Below are positions 41,023-51,500 of a DNA stretch of 64,000 nt, piece by piece. The position numbers were made by a program, and so were the translations under genes. Each line of letters starts with the position of its first letter. The first letter of the stretch is position 1. The notes beneath the pieces are model-generated. The model was not told the DNA's origin and did no database searches. It saw only the letters and a list, made by a program, of their open reading frames with translations. Origin of the DNA: Deinococcales bacterium (GTDB lineage Bacteria; Deinococcota; Deinococci; Deinococcales; JAAFIG01); NCBI GenBank assembly GCA_025352125.1, contig JANXTZ010000011.1:62001-126000 (forward strand), read 5' to 3'.

Positions 41023-42708
41023 ATGCAAAAGGTGACAAGTGAAACTGAAGTGACACAAAAGCGATTTGATAAATTGATTGAAACCTTGTCCGATGTGATC
41101 GAATCAGACCCACTCAAGGCACTCGATTCTATCTTGGTCGCTCGAGAATCAGCATTGGCGTTAAATGACATAGAATCAGTTGCTAAATTTTATCAATTTG
41201 AAGGCATTTGCCTTTTTAAGCTATCGCGTTTTCCAGAAGCGCTCAAAGCAATCTACGTTGCCTTGGATGAATTTACAAAACTCGAGAATTATCCTGTGAT
41301 TATTGCCTGTCAAATTGAAATTGGGCTTTGTTACATGAGTCTTGGGGATTTTTCGGATGGAATTGAATGGCTCGAATTGGCATTGACAAATTCAAAAAAA
41401 CACAACAGACCCAAAGGTGTTTTCACCAGCCTGAGTAATATTCGTGATGCCGAAATGAAGTTGGGTAATTTTGAGCAAGCCTTGAAATATGGTGAACAGA
41501 GTCTTTTGTTGGCAAAAGAATTAAACAGCGATTATTTAATTGCCAATGAGCTACTGGAGCTTGGAGTTACCCATGTTAAATTAGGGCAAAGGGATTTTGA
41601 TATTGATCCAGAAGAATCGTTTAAAAGATTTGAAGTAGGCTATGATTTATTTTGTCAAGCTCGAGAAACATCAGAGAAAAATAAAATCTATGGTTTTGAA
41701 GTTGCTATTTTGAATGCTCAGACCACCGTTTTGGCAGAATTGGGTCAAATTGCACAAGCATTTGCCACCAGCGATTTGGCGCTACATGAAGCAGAACACA
41801 CGGACGATCCCTCAGTTAGGGCAGACATTGAAAAAACCAGGGGCTGGTTGTACTTCAAAACAGGTCAAACCGCAAAATCATCAATTCATTACGAAAAAGC
41901 TTTAGAGATTTACAGTGCAATTAGCAAGAAAGACGAGATTGCCAACACCCACCGCGAACTGGCGCAGGTCAGCAAGTCCAGCCATCAATTTGCTGAAGCG
42001 TTAGAGCACCTCGAGAAATTTTACGCTTTGGATGCCCAACTGCGCTCGGACGCCGCCGAACGTCGCGCCCAGGCGCTTGCCGCAAAACTTGACCTCGAGA
42101 AAGCCCGTCACGATGCCGAGATGCACCGCGTGCGCAGTGAGGAGCTGGCGGCTTTGAACCTGCAATTGCAGGCTCAGGCTGTGCTGCTCGAGAAACTTGC
42201 CAGGCAAGACGAACTGACGGGTTTGGCGAACCGCCGTCGGCTCGAGGAATTTGCGATTCAGGCTTTTGCAGATTCGAGAAAGAACAATACGAGTCTGAGC
42301 ATGGCGATGGCAGATTTGGATTTTTTCAAGGGCGTCAATGACCGTTTTGGTCATGCGACAGGCGATGATGTCATGCGGGTTTTGGGTGCGGTATTGCGCA
42401 AGGTTTGTCCCGATGGTGCTTTGGCGGCGCGTTTTGGTGGTGAGGAGTTTGTTTTGATTTTGCCGAACATCAAAGCCGATGCGGCTTTTGCGTTGTGCGA
42501 AAAAATTCGGGTCATGATCGAAACCTACAATTGGAAACAGTTGCATCCCAAATTGTCTGTGACCATCAGCTTGGGTTTGAGTGACTCTCAGGACGCTGGC
42601 ACGCATGAGCGTTTGCTGTCCCTGGCTGATTTGCGGCTTTACGAAGCCAAAAACGCGGGTCGAAATTGTACGCGTCCGCAACACCAGTCGCAAACTTCAG
42701 ACCCATAA
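41023..42708 (+). CDS. TPR-GGDEF diguanylate cyclase
   Basis: 561 residues. About residues 30-345 hold six or more tetratricopeptide repeats (for example ALKAIYVALDEFTKL, EQALKYGEQSLLLAKEL, SSIHYEKALEIYSAI, ALEHLEKFYALDAQL), then a coiled coil rich in Arg/Glu/Ala (residues 350-395), then the GGDEF domain from DELTGLANRRRLEEF. The active site reads RFGGEEF, so c-di-GMP synthesis is expected. No membrane segment is seen, so the TPR part senses a cytoplasmic partner. The TPR half is A/T-richer and poorer in CTCGAG than the cyclase half, as if joined from different sources. No ribosome binding site is clear. An HD-GYP gene that degrades c-di-GMP lies 1.1 kb away. Confidence 0.9.
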   Translation: MQKVTSETEVTQKRFDKLIETLSDVIESDPLKALDSILVARESALALNDIESVAKFYQFEGICLFKLSRFPEALKAIYVALDEFTKLENYPVIIACQIEIGLCYMSLGDFSDGIEWLELALTNSKKHNRPKGVFTSLSNIRDAEMKLGNFEQALKYGEQSLLLAKELNSDYLIANELLELGVTHVKLGQRDFDIDPEESFKRFEVGYDLFCQARETSEKNKIYGFEVAILNAQTTVLAELGQIAQAFATSDLALHEAEHTDDPSVRADIEKTRGWLYFKTGQTAKSSIHYEKALEIYSAISKKDEIANTHRELAQVSKSSHQFAEALEHLEKFYALDAQLRSDAAERRAQALAAKLDLEKARHDAEMHRVRSEELAALNLQLQAQAVLLEKLARQDELTGLANRRRLEEFAIQAFADSRKNNTSLSMAMADLDFFKGVNDRFGHATGDDVMRVLGAVLRKVCPDGALAARFGGEEFVLILPNIKADAAFALCEKIRVMIETYNWKQLHPKLSVTISLGLSDSQDAGTHERLLSLADLRLYEAKNAGRNCTRPQHQSQTSDP

Positions 42709-42786
42709 ATTTAGATTCAAGCCTGAAATGCTGCCCGCTCGGATTCTGGTTTTACGACCGTGCGCTCTGCGTGTTAGTTTTTGATT

Positions 42787-43842
42787 GTGAACTTGATGCC
42801 AGATCAACTTGGTTTTTCGATGCCCGCCGAATGGTCGCCCCATGAGGGCGTGTGGATGGCTTTTCCTGCCGACAATACCGAATGGCTTGGGCATCTCGAG
42901 GCGGTGAGAGAAGAGTTTGCGGTGCTTATCAAGACCATCTCGAGCTTTGAGTTGGTCAATTTGATCGTGCGTGACGAGGAGACTGAAGCTGATGCTCGAG
43001 GCAGGCTTGAAGGTGCGAACGTGGTGTTTCACCGATTTGTTCACAACGACGTTTGGTTGCGCGATTGCGCTCCACTTTTTGTCGTGAAAGGCGCTGAGGT
43101 TGCCGCCGTGGACTGGGAATTTAACGGTTGGGGCATGAAATTTGACAGTGCCCTTGACAACAAGATTCCAGACTTTGTGGCAGATTACCTCGAGATGCCA
43201 GTTTTCAAGACGGGCATTGTCATGGAGGGTGGCAGCCTTGAGGTCAACGGCGCGGGTGTGGCGCTGACCACACGCCAGTGCTTGCATTCAAAGTTCCGCA
43301 ATCCCAATCTTGCCGAATCTGACCTCGAGCAAGCCTTGAACGATTACTTGGGCATCAAAAAAATTTTGTGGCTCGAGAATGGCTTGGAAGGCGATCATAC
43401 CGACGGGCACATCGATACGATCACCAGGTTTATAGACGAAAACACGATCATCACCAGCGTTTGCGAAGATCGGTCGGATGCCAATTTTCAGACCATGCAA
43501 GACAACCTCGAGCGACTCAAAACCTTCACGAACCTGGATGGGCAACCCTTTCAGATTCTCGAGTTGCCACTGCCGCAAAACCGGCTCGAGCATGTTGGAG
43601 AGGTGGCTCGAGCTTCAGGCATGTTTGGTGAACGCCTGCCACCAACCTATGCCAATTTTTACATTGCCAACGGTGCGGTGATCGTGCCAACGTACAATGA
43701 TCCAAACGACCAACGTGCCCTCGAGATTCTGACGCCTTTGTTTCCAACGCGCCAGGTGATTGGTCTGAGTTCCAGGGCGATCATCAACGGTGGGGGCAGT
43801 TTTCACTGTGTGACGCAGCAACAACCCGTTGGCAAGCTTTAA
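42787..43842 (+). CDS. aguA: Agmatine deiminase
   Basis: 351 residues. Converts agmatine to N-carbamoylputrescine and ammonia in putrescine formation. The family motifs are complete: VWLRDCAPLF, EGGSLEVNG, DHTDGHIDT (catalytic His and Asp) and the C-terminal GGGSFHCVTQQQP with the catalytic Cys. The start is a GTG at 42787, chosen because TAGTTT ends six bases before it; a TTG six bases further upstream is the alternative. No N-carbamoylputrescine amidase gene is beside it. Its stop overlaps the convergent HD-GYP gene by four bases. Confidence 0.92.
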   Translation: MNLMPDQLGFSMPAEWSPHEGVWMAFPADNTEWLGHLEAVREEFAVLIKTISSFELVNLIVRDEETEADARGRLEGANVVFHRFVHNDVWLRDCAPLFVVKGAEVAAVDWEFNGWGMKFDSALDNKIPDFVADYLEMPVFKTGIVMEGGSLEVNGAGVALTTRQCLHSKFRNPNLAESDLEQALNDYLGIKKILWLENGLEGDHTDGHIDTITRFIDENTIITSVCEDRSDANFQTMQDNLERLKTFTNLDGQPFQILELPLPQNRLEHVGEVARASGMFGERLPPTYANFYIANGAVIVPTYNDPNDQRALEILTPLFPTRQVIGLSSRAIINGGGSFHCVTQQQPVGKL

Positions 43843-44936
43843 AGTTTTAATCGGTTCAAAAGCACCGATTTTGCGCCGTAACGTTTTTGCATCTCGATCA
43901 AATCCGAAGGTTGCTCGTCGCCGAAAGCCAGTTTGTTGGAGTGGTGCAAACTGGTAAAAATATCGACAATTTGCGCGTCAAAATGCGTGCCGGCGTTTTC
44001 GCGCAAGAACAAAATCGCCTCTCGGGTGGACATTGGTTCGCGGTAAGGGCGCTTGCTGGTCAGGGCTTCAAACACATCCAGCACTGTGACGACTCGAGCT
44101 TCGACGGGTATGGTTTCGCCCTTGAGTTGGTCTGGATAACCGCGTCCGTCCCAGCGCTCGTGGTGGCTGCGCACGGCTTTGGCAATTGGGGCAAAATCTG
44201 GGCTGGCGTTCAGCAGCACCCGCTCGCCTATGACGGGGTGACGCTGCATGTCAAGGCGCTCAGATGGGGTCAAGGGTCCTGGTTTGTTGATGATTTGCTC
44301 GCTGATGCCAATTTTTCCAAGGTCATGCAGCACACCGCTCCAGTACAGTGTCTCGAGGTTGTCTTGACTGATGCCGAGTTCTCGTCCGATGACCACGGCG
44401 TTGTAAGCCACGCGCTCGGAATGGTCGGCGGTTTTGTCGTCGCGCTCTTGAACCAGCGAAACCAGGGCGTGAAGCGTGCGCCCGTAAGTCACCGATAATT
44501 CTTGCGCGACACTTTCGATCATGCGCATTCGTTGGCGCAACAAACTCGAGAGCACGCCCGAAGAGCCACCGATCAGGCAAAAGAAACCGGTGCGAACCAG
44601 CCAAGAAAGCGTGGGTTGGGAAAGGTTTTTTTCAAGATCGAGCGGCATGAATGGTCCAAGAAGCACGCCAGCAATGCCTGCCACGATCACACCGCCAATT
44701 GAGCCGAACAGCAAACCGCCCAGCATCACCGGCAGGTACATGAATTGCAAGTAAACATATTTTGTGCCGCCAGTGACATAAACAATGGTGGCAATGCCAA
44801 ACTCGAGCAAGACCACGACAAGTAAAATGATTCCAGAATCGCGCCGTCTGGAGAACAGAGCATCGGTGAGCCACAACGCAACCTTGGAGGTCTCCAGGGC
44901 GGTTGATTTGTCGCTCGAGATGTTGGTGTTGGTCAT
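43839..44936 (-). CDS. Membrane HD-GYP c-di-GMP phosphodiesterase
   Basis: 365 residues. Four or five hydrophobic segments occupy residues 30-130 (IILLVVVLLEFGIATIVYV, LGGLLFGSIGGVIVAGIAGVLLG, WLVRTGFFCLIGGSSGVL). The cytoplasmic HD-GYP domain follows from residue 155: TADHSERVAYNAV, GVLHDLGKIGI, HPVIGERVL, SHHERWDGRGYPDQLKGE and VLDVFEALTSKRPYRE are all present, so it should be active on c-di-GMP. It is the natural counterpart to the TPR-GGDEF protein encoded 1.1 kb away. AGGAAA lies upstream of the ATG on its strand but rather far. Confidence 0.92.
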   Translation of the reverse strand: MTNTNISSDKSTALETSKVALWLTDALFSRRRDSGIILLVVVLLEFGIATIVYVTGGTKYVYLQFMYLPVMLGGLLFGSIGGVIVAGIAGVLLGPFMPLDLEKNLSQPTLSWLVRTGFFCLIGGSSGVLSSLLRQRMRMIESVAQELSVTYGRTLHALVSLVQERDDKTADHSERVAYNAVVIGRELGISQDNLETLYWSGVLHDLGKIGISEQIINKPGPLTPSERLDMQRHPVIGERVLLNASPDFAPIAKAVRSHHERWDGRGYPDQLKGETIPVEARVVTVLDVFEALTSKRPYREPMSTREAILFLRENAGTHFDAQIVDIFTSLHHSNKLAFGDEQPSDLIEMQKRYGAKSVLLNRLKL

Positions 44937-45048
44937 GAAAGAAATAAGTTTCCTTGAGGTACTTGAATTAATGAAAGTAAATCATGACACACTTATTGCT
45001 TTTGCGCTTTTGGTCTAAAAATTCCAGGTTTTTTTCTGAAGTCAGCAG

Positions 45049-45075
45049 ACGTTGTAAAAGATACTTTTGCAACGT
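45049..45075. terminator. Strong hairpin between the HD-GYP gene and trmFO
   Basis: ACGTTGTAAAAG and CTTTTGCAACGT pair over twelve bases with one G-T pair and an ATA loop. It lies in the 3' flank of trmFO on the minus strand, 57 bases beyond the stop. No long T-tract follows, so termination is possible but unproven. Confidence 0.5.
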
Positions 45076-45131
45076 GAATGGATCAATTCTAAGAGTTTTT
45101 TGAAAAACCTTTTGTTTAATCTTGGCACACC

Positions 45132-46469
45132 TCAAATGCCCTCAATGGTCAACCAATCTTGGAATGCCAAAACTCCACGCTCGAACAAAATCGGACGTTT
45201 TTCTTTGCGTCCCAGCTTTTTCTTTTTGGCGTGCTCTTGTGGAAAATCGCCTCGCTCGAGGTCGGGAATCAGCGCCCAGTTGGTGTTCATGGGTTGAAAA
45301 TTTTTGGATTCGGCGGTTGCCAAAAAACGTACCAAACCGCCCAGCATGGTTGTGGTCGGCGGTGTGACCACTGTCAAACCTTGCGCAATTCGCGCCGCAT
45401 TGACCCCAGCCAACCAACCCGTGGCGGCGCTCTCGAGGTAGCCCTCGGTGCCTGCAAGCACACCGGCGGTCAAGACATTGGGGTGCTCTTTGAATTGCAG
45501 GCTCGAGTTCAGTAATTTTGGCGCATTGAGGTAGGTGTTGCGGTGCATCACGCCGTAACGCGCAATCTCGGCGTTTGCCAGCCCAGGAATAAGACGCACA
45601 ATTTCTTTCTGGTCGCCCCACTTCAAGCCCGTCTGAAAGCCCACAATGCTCCACAAGCGCCCTTCGCGGTCCTCTTGACGCAACTGCGCCACGGCGTGAG
45701 GTTCGCGCCCCGTGCGTGGGTCTGGCAGACCTTTTGGTTTTAACGGACCAAAACGCGGCGTGTCCACCCCGCGCCGCGCAATCTCTTCGATGGGCATACA
45801 GCCCTCAAAAAACTCGAGTTTCTCCCAGTCGTGCGGCGTGTGCGAACGGGCTTGCTCAAGGGCAGCGTAAAAAACCGTGTACTCCTCGCGGCTGAAAGGG
45901 CAGTTCAAATAATCTGCCTCCTGCCCGTAGCGTCCGGCGCGGTATACAATCTCGAGATCAATCCCCTCGAACTCGAGGACGGGGGCGGCGGCATCGTAGA
46001 ACGCCAAGCGTTCGTTGTGGGCAAACCGAGTCAGAATGTCGTTTGCCAGGGCGTCCGAGGTCAGTGGTCCAGTCGCAATCACCACCACGCCATTCGGGAC
46101 TTGGGTCAATTCCTGGCGCAAGAATTCGATGTTCGGATGCCGCTCGAGGGCGTTGGTGATGCTCTGGGCAAATCCTTCGCGTTCGACCGCCAGGGCGTTA
46201 CCGGCGGGCAGTCTGTGCTCGAGTGCGGCTTGCATGACGTTGACGCCAGCGGCTTTCAGTTCGGCTTGCAACATGCCCTTGGCGTTGGTTTCACCCATGC
46301 CGCCCAAGCTGTTCGAGCAGACCAGTTCGGAGGCTTTTGCCGATTGATGGGCGGGCGTCATCTTGTCGCCGCGCATTTCAAACAATTTCACCCTCACGCC
46401 GCGATCAGCAGCCGCCAGTGCCGCCTGCGATCCGCTGAGTCCAGCGCCGATAACCGTAATTTCGTTCAC
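45132..46469 (-). CDS. trmFO: Methylenetetrahydrofolate-tRNA-(uracil-54) methyltransferase TrmFO
   Basis: 445 residues. Folate/FAD-dependent enzyme that makes ribothymidine 54 in tRNA. It opens with the FAD dinucleotide fold ITVIGAGLSGSQAALAAADRG and continues with VCSNSLGGMGETNAKGMLQ (conserved Cys), FDYDAAAPVLE-like AFYDAAAPVLE, LNCPFSREEY, GCMPIEEIARRG, and GVMHRNTYLNAPKLL: the GidA-small or TrmFO set. The start is a GTG at 46469 with TAGACT seven bases upstream, a leaderless signal. With truB in the same window it shows both T-loop modifications 54 and 55. Confidence 0.95.
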   Translation of the reverse strand: MNEITVIGAGLSGSQAALAAADRGVRVKLFEMRGDKMTPAHQSAKASELVCSNSLGGMGETNAKGMLQAELKAAGVNVMQAALEHRLPAGNALAVEREGFAQSITNALERHPNIEFLRQELTQVPNGVVVIATGPLTSDALANDILTRFAHNERLAFYDAAAPVLEFEGIDLEIVYRAGRYGQEADYLNCPFSREEYTVFYAALEQARSHTPHDWEKLEFFEGCMPIEEIARRGVDTPRFGPLKPKGLPDPRTGREPHAVAQLRQEDREGRLWSIVGFQTGLKWGDQKEIVRLIPGLANAEIARYGVMHRNTYLNAPKLLNSSLQFKEHPNVLTAGVLAGTEGYLESAATGWLAGVNAARIAQGLTVVTPPTTTMLGGLVRFLATAESKNFQPMNTNWALIPDLERGDFPQEHAKKKKLGRKEKRPILFERGVLAFQDWLTIEGI

Positions 46470-46524
46470 GCCTGTCAGTCTACCGCGTGCTTGTCATCAG
46501 TTAAAGCTCGAGTTGCAACATGGC

Positions 46525-48390
46525 TCAAGGCGTTTGAGGGATTGGCGCAATTGGAACAAGCACAGGAGTTGAGTTTGCCTCGACCACGGTGTTGACAATT
46601 TTGGCGGCTGGTTTTTTCACAGACGCTCGAGCGGAGGTTGTAACCTTGCGACGGGTAGAATTGTAATTGGTCACCCGAACGATTGGGCGCGGCGTCGGTC
46701 CAACAGCATACACGGCTTGCCAGGGGCGGTAGTTGGTTGAGAGCACATCTTTTCGAGAACCACTGGGATCAATGACCGTGCGATTGACGCGCACACCGTA
46801 ACCATCGGCGCTCCAGTCCACCTGTTTGCGCTGTCCTGGGCGCAGGCTGTAATCGACCTCGGTTTTTGAGGCTGGCGCGGGCGTGTGCCACAAAATTTGT
46901 GGATTGGAAATCACGACTTTTCGCTTGCTGGCAATGCCGTACAATTGCACCGTGGCGCTGAGTCCTCGAGCGCTGGCACGAACCAAAATGGGACCGCCGG
47001 TGTCGTTTTTCATGCGCAAGTTCAGGCTGGGTTGATACACGGCGGCATCCATGCCGATGATCGGGTCGTAATAATGCACGCGGTAGGCGTGTTGATTGCG
47101 TTCAAGAATCGGCAAGCCAGCTTTGTAGAGTGCCCGAAACGCGGTGGTGCTGGCTTGACAGACGCCACCGCCAATGCCCTTGACGGTGCGACCTTGGGAA
47201 ATAATTAAGCCCTCACTAAAACCATTCTCGAGTCCGATGTCGCCCACGGCGTCATTAAAATCAAATACGCCCTCCGCTGGCACCACGTAACCGTTCAAGT
47301 GACCTATCGCGGTATAAACATTCTGAATGCGTGCCGATGGAGAGCCGTAGAACGTGGTCGTGGCGCTCGAGATCAGGCTAAACGATTTTGGATCGGGCAA
47401 ACTGGCACTGGTGATGCTGGGCTTGTTGACAATCACGGGCAACACAATTTGTGTGGTTTCTGGATTCAGAATCTCGCTGGACACCAGTTTGGTCGCCACT
47501 GTTTGATCGAGTTTAAAACCAATTTGGTCTTTGGTTTTCACAAAACTTGCGCCAGCGCTTTTGTACCTGGCATTGACGGGATTGCGGTCAAACCTCGAGC
47601 CAACTCTGCTCAACGTTCTTGCAATCGCCGCGCCGTCTGGGATTAGACCGTCGCGTTTGACAAAAAATAAATTTCGGACCTCTGCTGTGCTCAAGTTCTG
47701 AACCAGATTTTTGTCCGTACCAGGCGGCGTGTATTGCAAAGCCACGTTTCGCACCAACAAATTGGCTTTCTCGGCGACAGGCTCGAGATCGGCTTTTTTC
47801 AGTGTTGCCGAAACGGCAATGGTTTGCAGCTCGAGTTCCCTCAGATTGGGGTTGGCTTTGAAGTTTTTGATCGCGCCCGCAAAATCCAGGCTTTGACCCG
47901 TGGTGTCTGCTCGAACCACATATTTGCCGCTTGCAACCACAATCGCGGCATTTTTGGCGGCAACGGTAAAGGGTTCAGACAGCGCCTTGACCCGCGATTG
48001 GAATTGTGCTGCGTCCACCTGGGCAACCAGTGGCAGGTTGACGCTCGAGACGCGCATTCTCAGATTCTCGAGCAGGTTGCCGCCCCGTCCGACATCAAAA
48101 GCGGCTTGGGCGCTGGCTTGAGGATTTGGTTGCCAACCCAATTCGTTGGCGGCGACGTTCATGGATTTTGCGCCAGCCTGGACCTTGATGGTCGGTGGCG
48201 TCTGGTTTTTGAAGCTGCCAGCAAGTTTTGATTTGGCTTCAAACAAGGTCAAGCCGCCGACACTGATGCCAGCGGCACTGACAAGCGGCAAGATGCGACT
48301 TGCGTGGTAGGCTTCAAAGCCGCCCCAGCCCAGTCCCAGCCCAGCCAAAATTGAAATTGGTACGATCATTTTGCGATTCATATCAGTCAT
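46525..48390 (-). CDS. VanW-family exported protein
   Basis: 621 residues. An N-terminal anchor (ISILAGLGLGWGGFEAYHAS) is followed by two peptidoglycan-binding-4-like repeats with SVGGLTLFEAKSKL (about residues 40-280), then the VanW domain (residues 350-500: YTAIGHLNGYVVPAEGVFDFN, GGGVCQASTTAFRALYKAGLPILER) and a C-terminal G5-like part with polar tail. VanW proteins sit in the envelope of Gram-positives and Deinococcota; their reaction is unknown. Start choice: an ATG at 48390 follows TAAACT directly, too close to be the first codon of a leaderless message, so the ATG at 48381 (MNRKM) may be the true one. Confidence 0.88.
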   Translation of the reverse strand: MTDMNRKMIVPISILAGLGLGWGGFEAYHASRILPLVSAAGISVGGLTLFEAKSKLAGSFKNQTPPTIKVQAGAKSMNVAANELGWQPNPQASAQAAFDVGRGGNLLENLRMRVSSVNLPLVAQVDAAQFQSRVKALSEPFTVAAKNAAIVVASGKYVVRADTTGQSLDFAGAIKNFKANPNLRELELQTIAVSATLKKADLEPVAEKANLLVRNVALQYTPPGTDKNLVQNLSTAEVRNLFFVKRDGLIPDGAAIARTLSRVGSRFDRNPVNARYKSAGASFVKTKDQIGFKLDQTVATKLVSSEILNPETTQIVLPVIVNKPSITSASLPDPKSFSLISSATTTFYGSPSARIQNVYTAIGHLNGYVVPAEGVFDFNDAVGDIGLENGFSEGLIISQGRTVKGIGGGVCQASTTAFRALYKAGLPILERNQHAYRVHYYDPIIGMDAAVYQPSLNLRMKNDTGGPILVRASARGLSATVQLYGIASKRKVVISNPQILWHTPAPASKTEVDYSLRPGQRKQVDWSADGYGVRVNRTVIDPSGSRKDVLSTNYRPWQAVYAVGPTPRPIVRVTNYNSTRRKVTTSARASVKKPAAKIVNTVVEANSTPVLVPIAPIPQTP

Positions 48391-48592
48391 AGTTTACCCG
48401 ATTTTTGTGATGGTTTCTTCAGCCGCAATTGGCTGATACCAGTACATCATAAATGAAAAGAACGGGCAGTGCTGTGGACTACCTGAAAAAACAGCTTGAT
48501 GACGCGAAACTCGAGCTTCGCAAGTGGTATCTCATGTTTTGGCGGTATTCTCAAAAGACATTCGTTCAGGTATTCTAAAAAACCACTCGTTC

Positions 48593-51500
48593 ATGGGCTT
48601 AACCTCGACTCATATTCAATCTGTACTGGCTCGGCGCTTCACGGCGGTGTTGGCAAACCGTGCTGGCTTGGCGCTGGCGGTCACGGGCGAGGCTGGCATC
48701 GGAAAAAGTTTTGCTGTTGATCAGGCACTCCAGGAAATCTCGGTTCAATACCTTCAATTGCACGCCAACAGCAACCTCGAGCAGTGGGCGAAGGCAATGC
48801 CAAAGGCGAAAAAACTCGCCACCTGGGCGCAAACAACCCTTGAAAAATCCGAGGCTGAACTGCCCTCCAGCGATGCTTTGATCGATGCCCTGATTGCCAA
48901 CTTGACGTTGCTCGCGCCGTTTGTTCTTTATCTCGAGGACGTGCATGAAGCCAAACCGGAGCGCTTGGCGTTGATCGAAAGACTGGGGCAGGCAATCTGT
49001 CGCATCAAAGGCGTGGCGCTGGTTGTGACCAGTCGCAGGGTCATTCCGGCTGGATTCTCGGGTTTTCAACTGATGCCGCTCGAGCCAGCCCAATCCAGAG
49101 CGCTTCTTGAGCAGGCTTGCGGTACGGTTTTGCCACAGGAAAGCCTTGATTATATTTTTGCCAGGGCGCAGGGCAATCCGTTGTTCACGCTCGAATTCTT
49201 CAAGTATTTAACGCGCCACGGGTGTTTGTGGTTCGACGGCACACTCTGGCACTGGCGAGCGCCCGAAGGCGATGTTGTCCCAGTGACCATTGAAGCCTTG
49301 ATTGACCAAATGATTGCCGGTCTTCAAGGTTCACTCGAGGTGCGTTCTGTGCTCGAGGCGCGAGCGCTGCTGCCTGCGCAAATGCTCGAGCCTCAAAAAA
49401 TCTGGTTTGAGATTACCAACTTAAGCCCTCAAATATTTTCGAGTACGCTCGCGTTGCTGGAAAAAGAGGGCTTGTTGCGGCAGGGCGACTTTGCCCATCC
49501 GTTGATCCGTGAGGTGGTGCTGGGTGGCGTTTCTGCCCCGCGCCGAAGCGAATTGGCAAGAAAGGTGCTGCAACACCTGGGTGAATCCCAGCTTCAACTG
49601 GCAGCCAGTTTTGTCGCCGATGCGGGCTTACCGGCGGCGGAACAATTCAAGGTGCTCCAAAAAGCGATCAATCAAGCCAAAAACCAACACAATCCCAGAC
49701 TCGAGGCTGCGTGGTTGCTGCAATCGCTCGGGTGTGCCAAAACAGATGACCGTTTCGATTTGGCTGTTCGGGCGGCAAGGTTATTCAAAAAGTTTGATTT
49801 GCCCCAAGCCATTCGGGTTGCCTCCATCGCTCTGGGTTTAAAGCCAGACGATGCCGCGACCCTCTTCTTGCTGGCAACCCTCAAAGCCACGGCAGGCGAA
49901 TTGCTCGAGGCTGAAAGCTTGATCGCCCAACTGCCCGAGGACACTCGAGCCTCCGAATTTGGACTCAAACAGCATTTGATTGTTCGCGTCAACGGAGACG
50001 ATCAGGCGGGAGCCTACGCGATCTGGCAGCAATTTCAAGCGAGCGGTCATACCATCGATGCCGAAATTGCCAACCAGGCGGTTCAGACCGTCTACCTGAA
50101 CGGGGATATTGGACAGGCACTCGAGCTGGCAGACTTTGTCATGAACAAGCTGGAATTGCCATCGCACAACCGTGCCATGATGCTGATCGATTTTTATGCT
50201 CGGTATTACTTTGAACTTGGCGATTACGACGAAGCCGAGCGACTGATTACATTGGCAATCGAACTGCTCAGAACCCAAGATGACCCACGCATTCTGGCGC
50301 TGGCAATCGCCAACCGTGGTATCGTGCGCGGTTCGCTCAACCGCGAACTGGAAGCCGTAGAAGACTTCAAAGAGGCTGCCACCAAGTTTGGTGAAATTGG
50401 CTTGACCCTCAAATTTGCCGAGTGTCTGAACCAGTTGGGAACATCATATTCTAACCTCGGCGATTTTGCCCAAGCCGAACGCGTACTGCTCGAGGCACGC
50501 GACATTTTACGGCGATCAGAAATTGTTTACAGTTTGGCGAAATGCGAGACTTCACTCGCCACGCTCTACGCCAATTGGATGCCGCCCCACGGGGCAAGCC
50601 TCTGCCTCAAGCACGCTCGAGCCGCCCTGGATTACGCCAAAAACCTGAAAAACCCAGTGGTGTTCGCCCATTACCTCTCGACCGCCGCGATTGCCGAGGC
50701 TGCCCACGGCGACCCACTAAAAGCCTTGGATTGCGCCCAGGAATTAATCGAGATCACTCAAAACCTCACAAATCCTCGGGTCGAAAAAATGGCGCAGCAC
50801 GCGTATGGGATGGCGTTAAGTGCCAATGGACAACCCGAACGGGCGCTGGATGCCTTGAGAAAGGTGCTTGAAATCGAGCGCGAGACTCAAACTGTGGAAC
50901 TGAGTGACACGATTGAACTCGAGATTGACCGCATCAGCCAAAATCTTGAATCGGCACGTGCCAGAATCGAGCGCTACCGAAAAAACGATCAGCGAATGCT
51001 CTTGACACTCGCCGAACGGTACTTTCCCAGCCTTGCCCAAGACCAAACCAAAACCGACTTTCAAACGCCGCACACGCCAGCCTTGAGATTGTTGGTGCTC
51101 GGGAGTTTTGGCTTAACAAAGCTTGGTCAGACCGTGCCCTACCGTGGTCGCAAACGCACAGAGTTCCTGCTCTACCTGCTCGAGACTCGAATTGCGGGAC
51201 GAGGCGAGGCTTGCACGGCAGAATTGATCGAAATGCTCTACCCAGACCTGCCCGACACCGACGCCAAAGCCTCGCTCAAGCAACTGGTGTACCTGGTACG
51301 TCAACAATTTGGCGGCAACGTGATTCAAAGCACACCTGGCGGGTATGCCCTCCAAGATGCGAGCAGCGATATTGAAACCTTTTTTGAAACGGGCGACTCG
51401 AGCCTTTGGCGCGGCAAATACTTGGCTGGCATTGGCGACGGCTGGATTCCCAGCGTCATTGATGCCCTGATTCACGCCCTGCAAGCCAAAGTCGAGATGC

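Noticed and set aside
44937-45131. A gene in the gap between the HD-GYP gene and trmFO
   Set aside because: Only short frames without start signals; apart from the hairpin at 45049 I see nothing in it.
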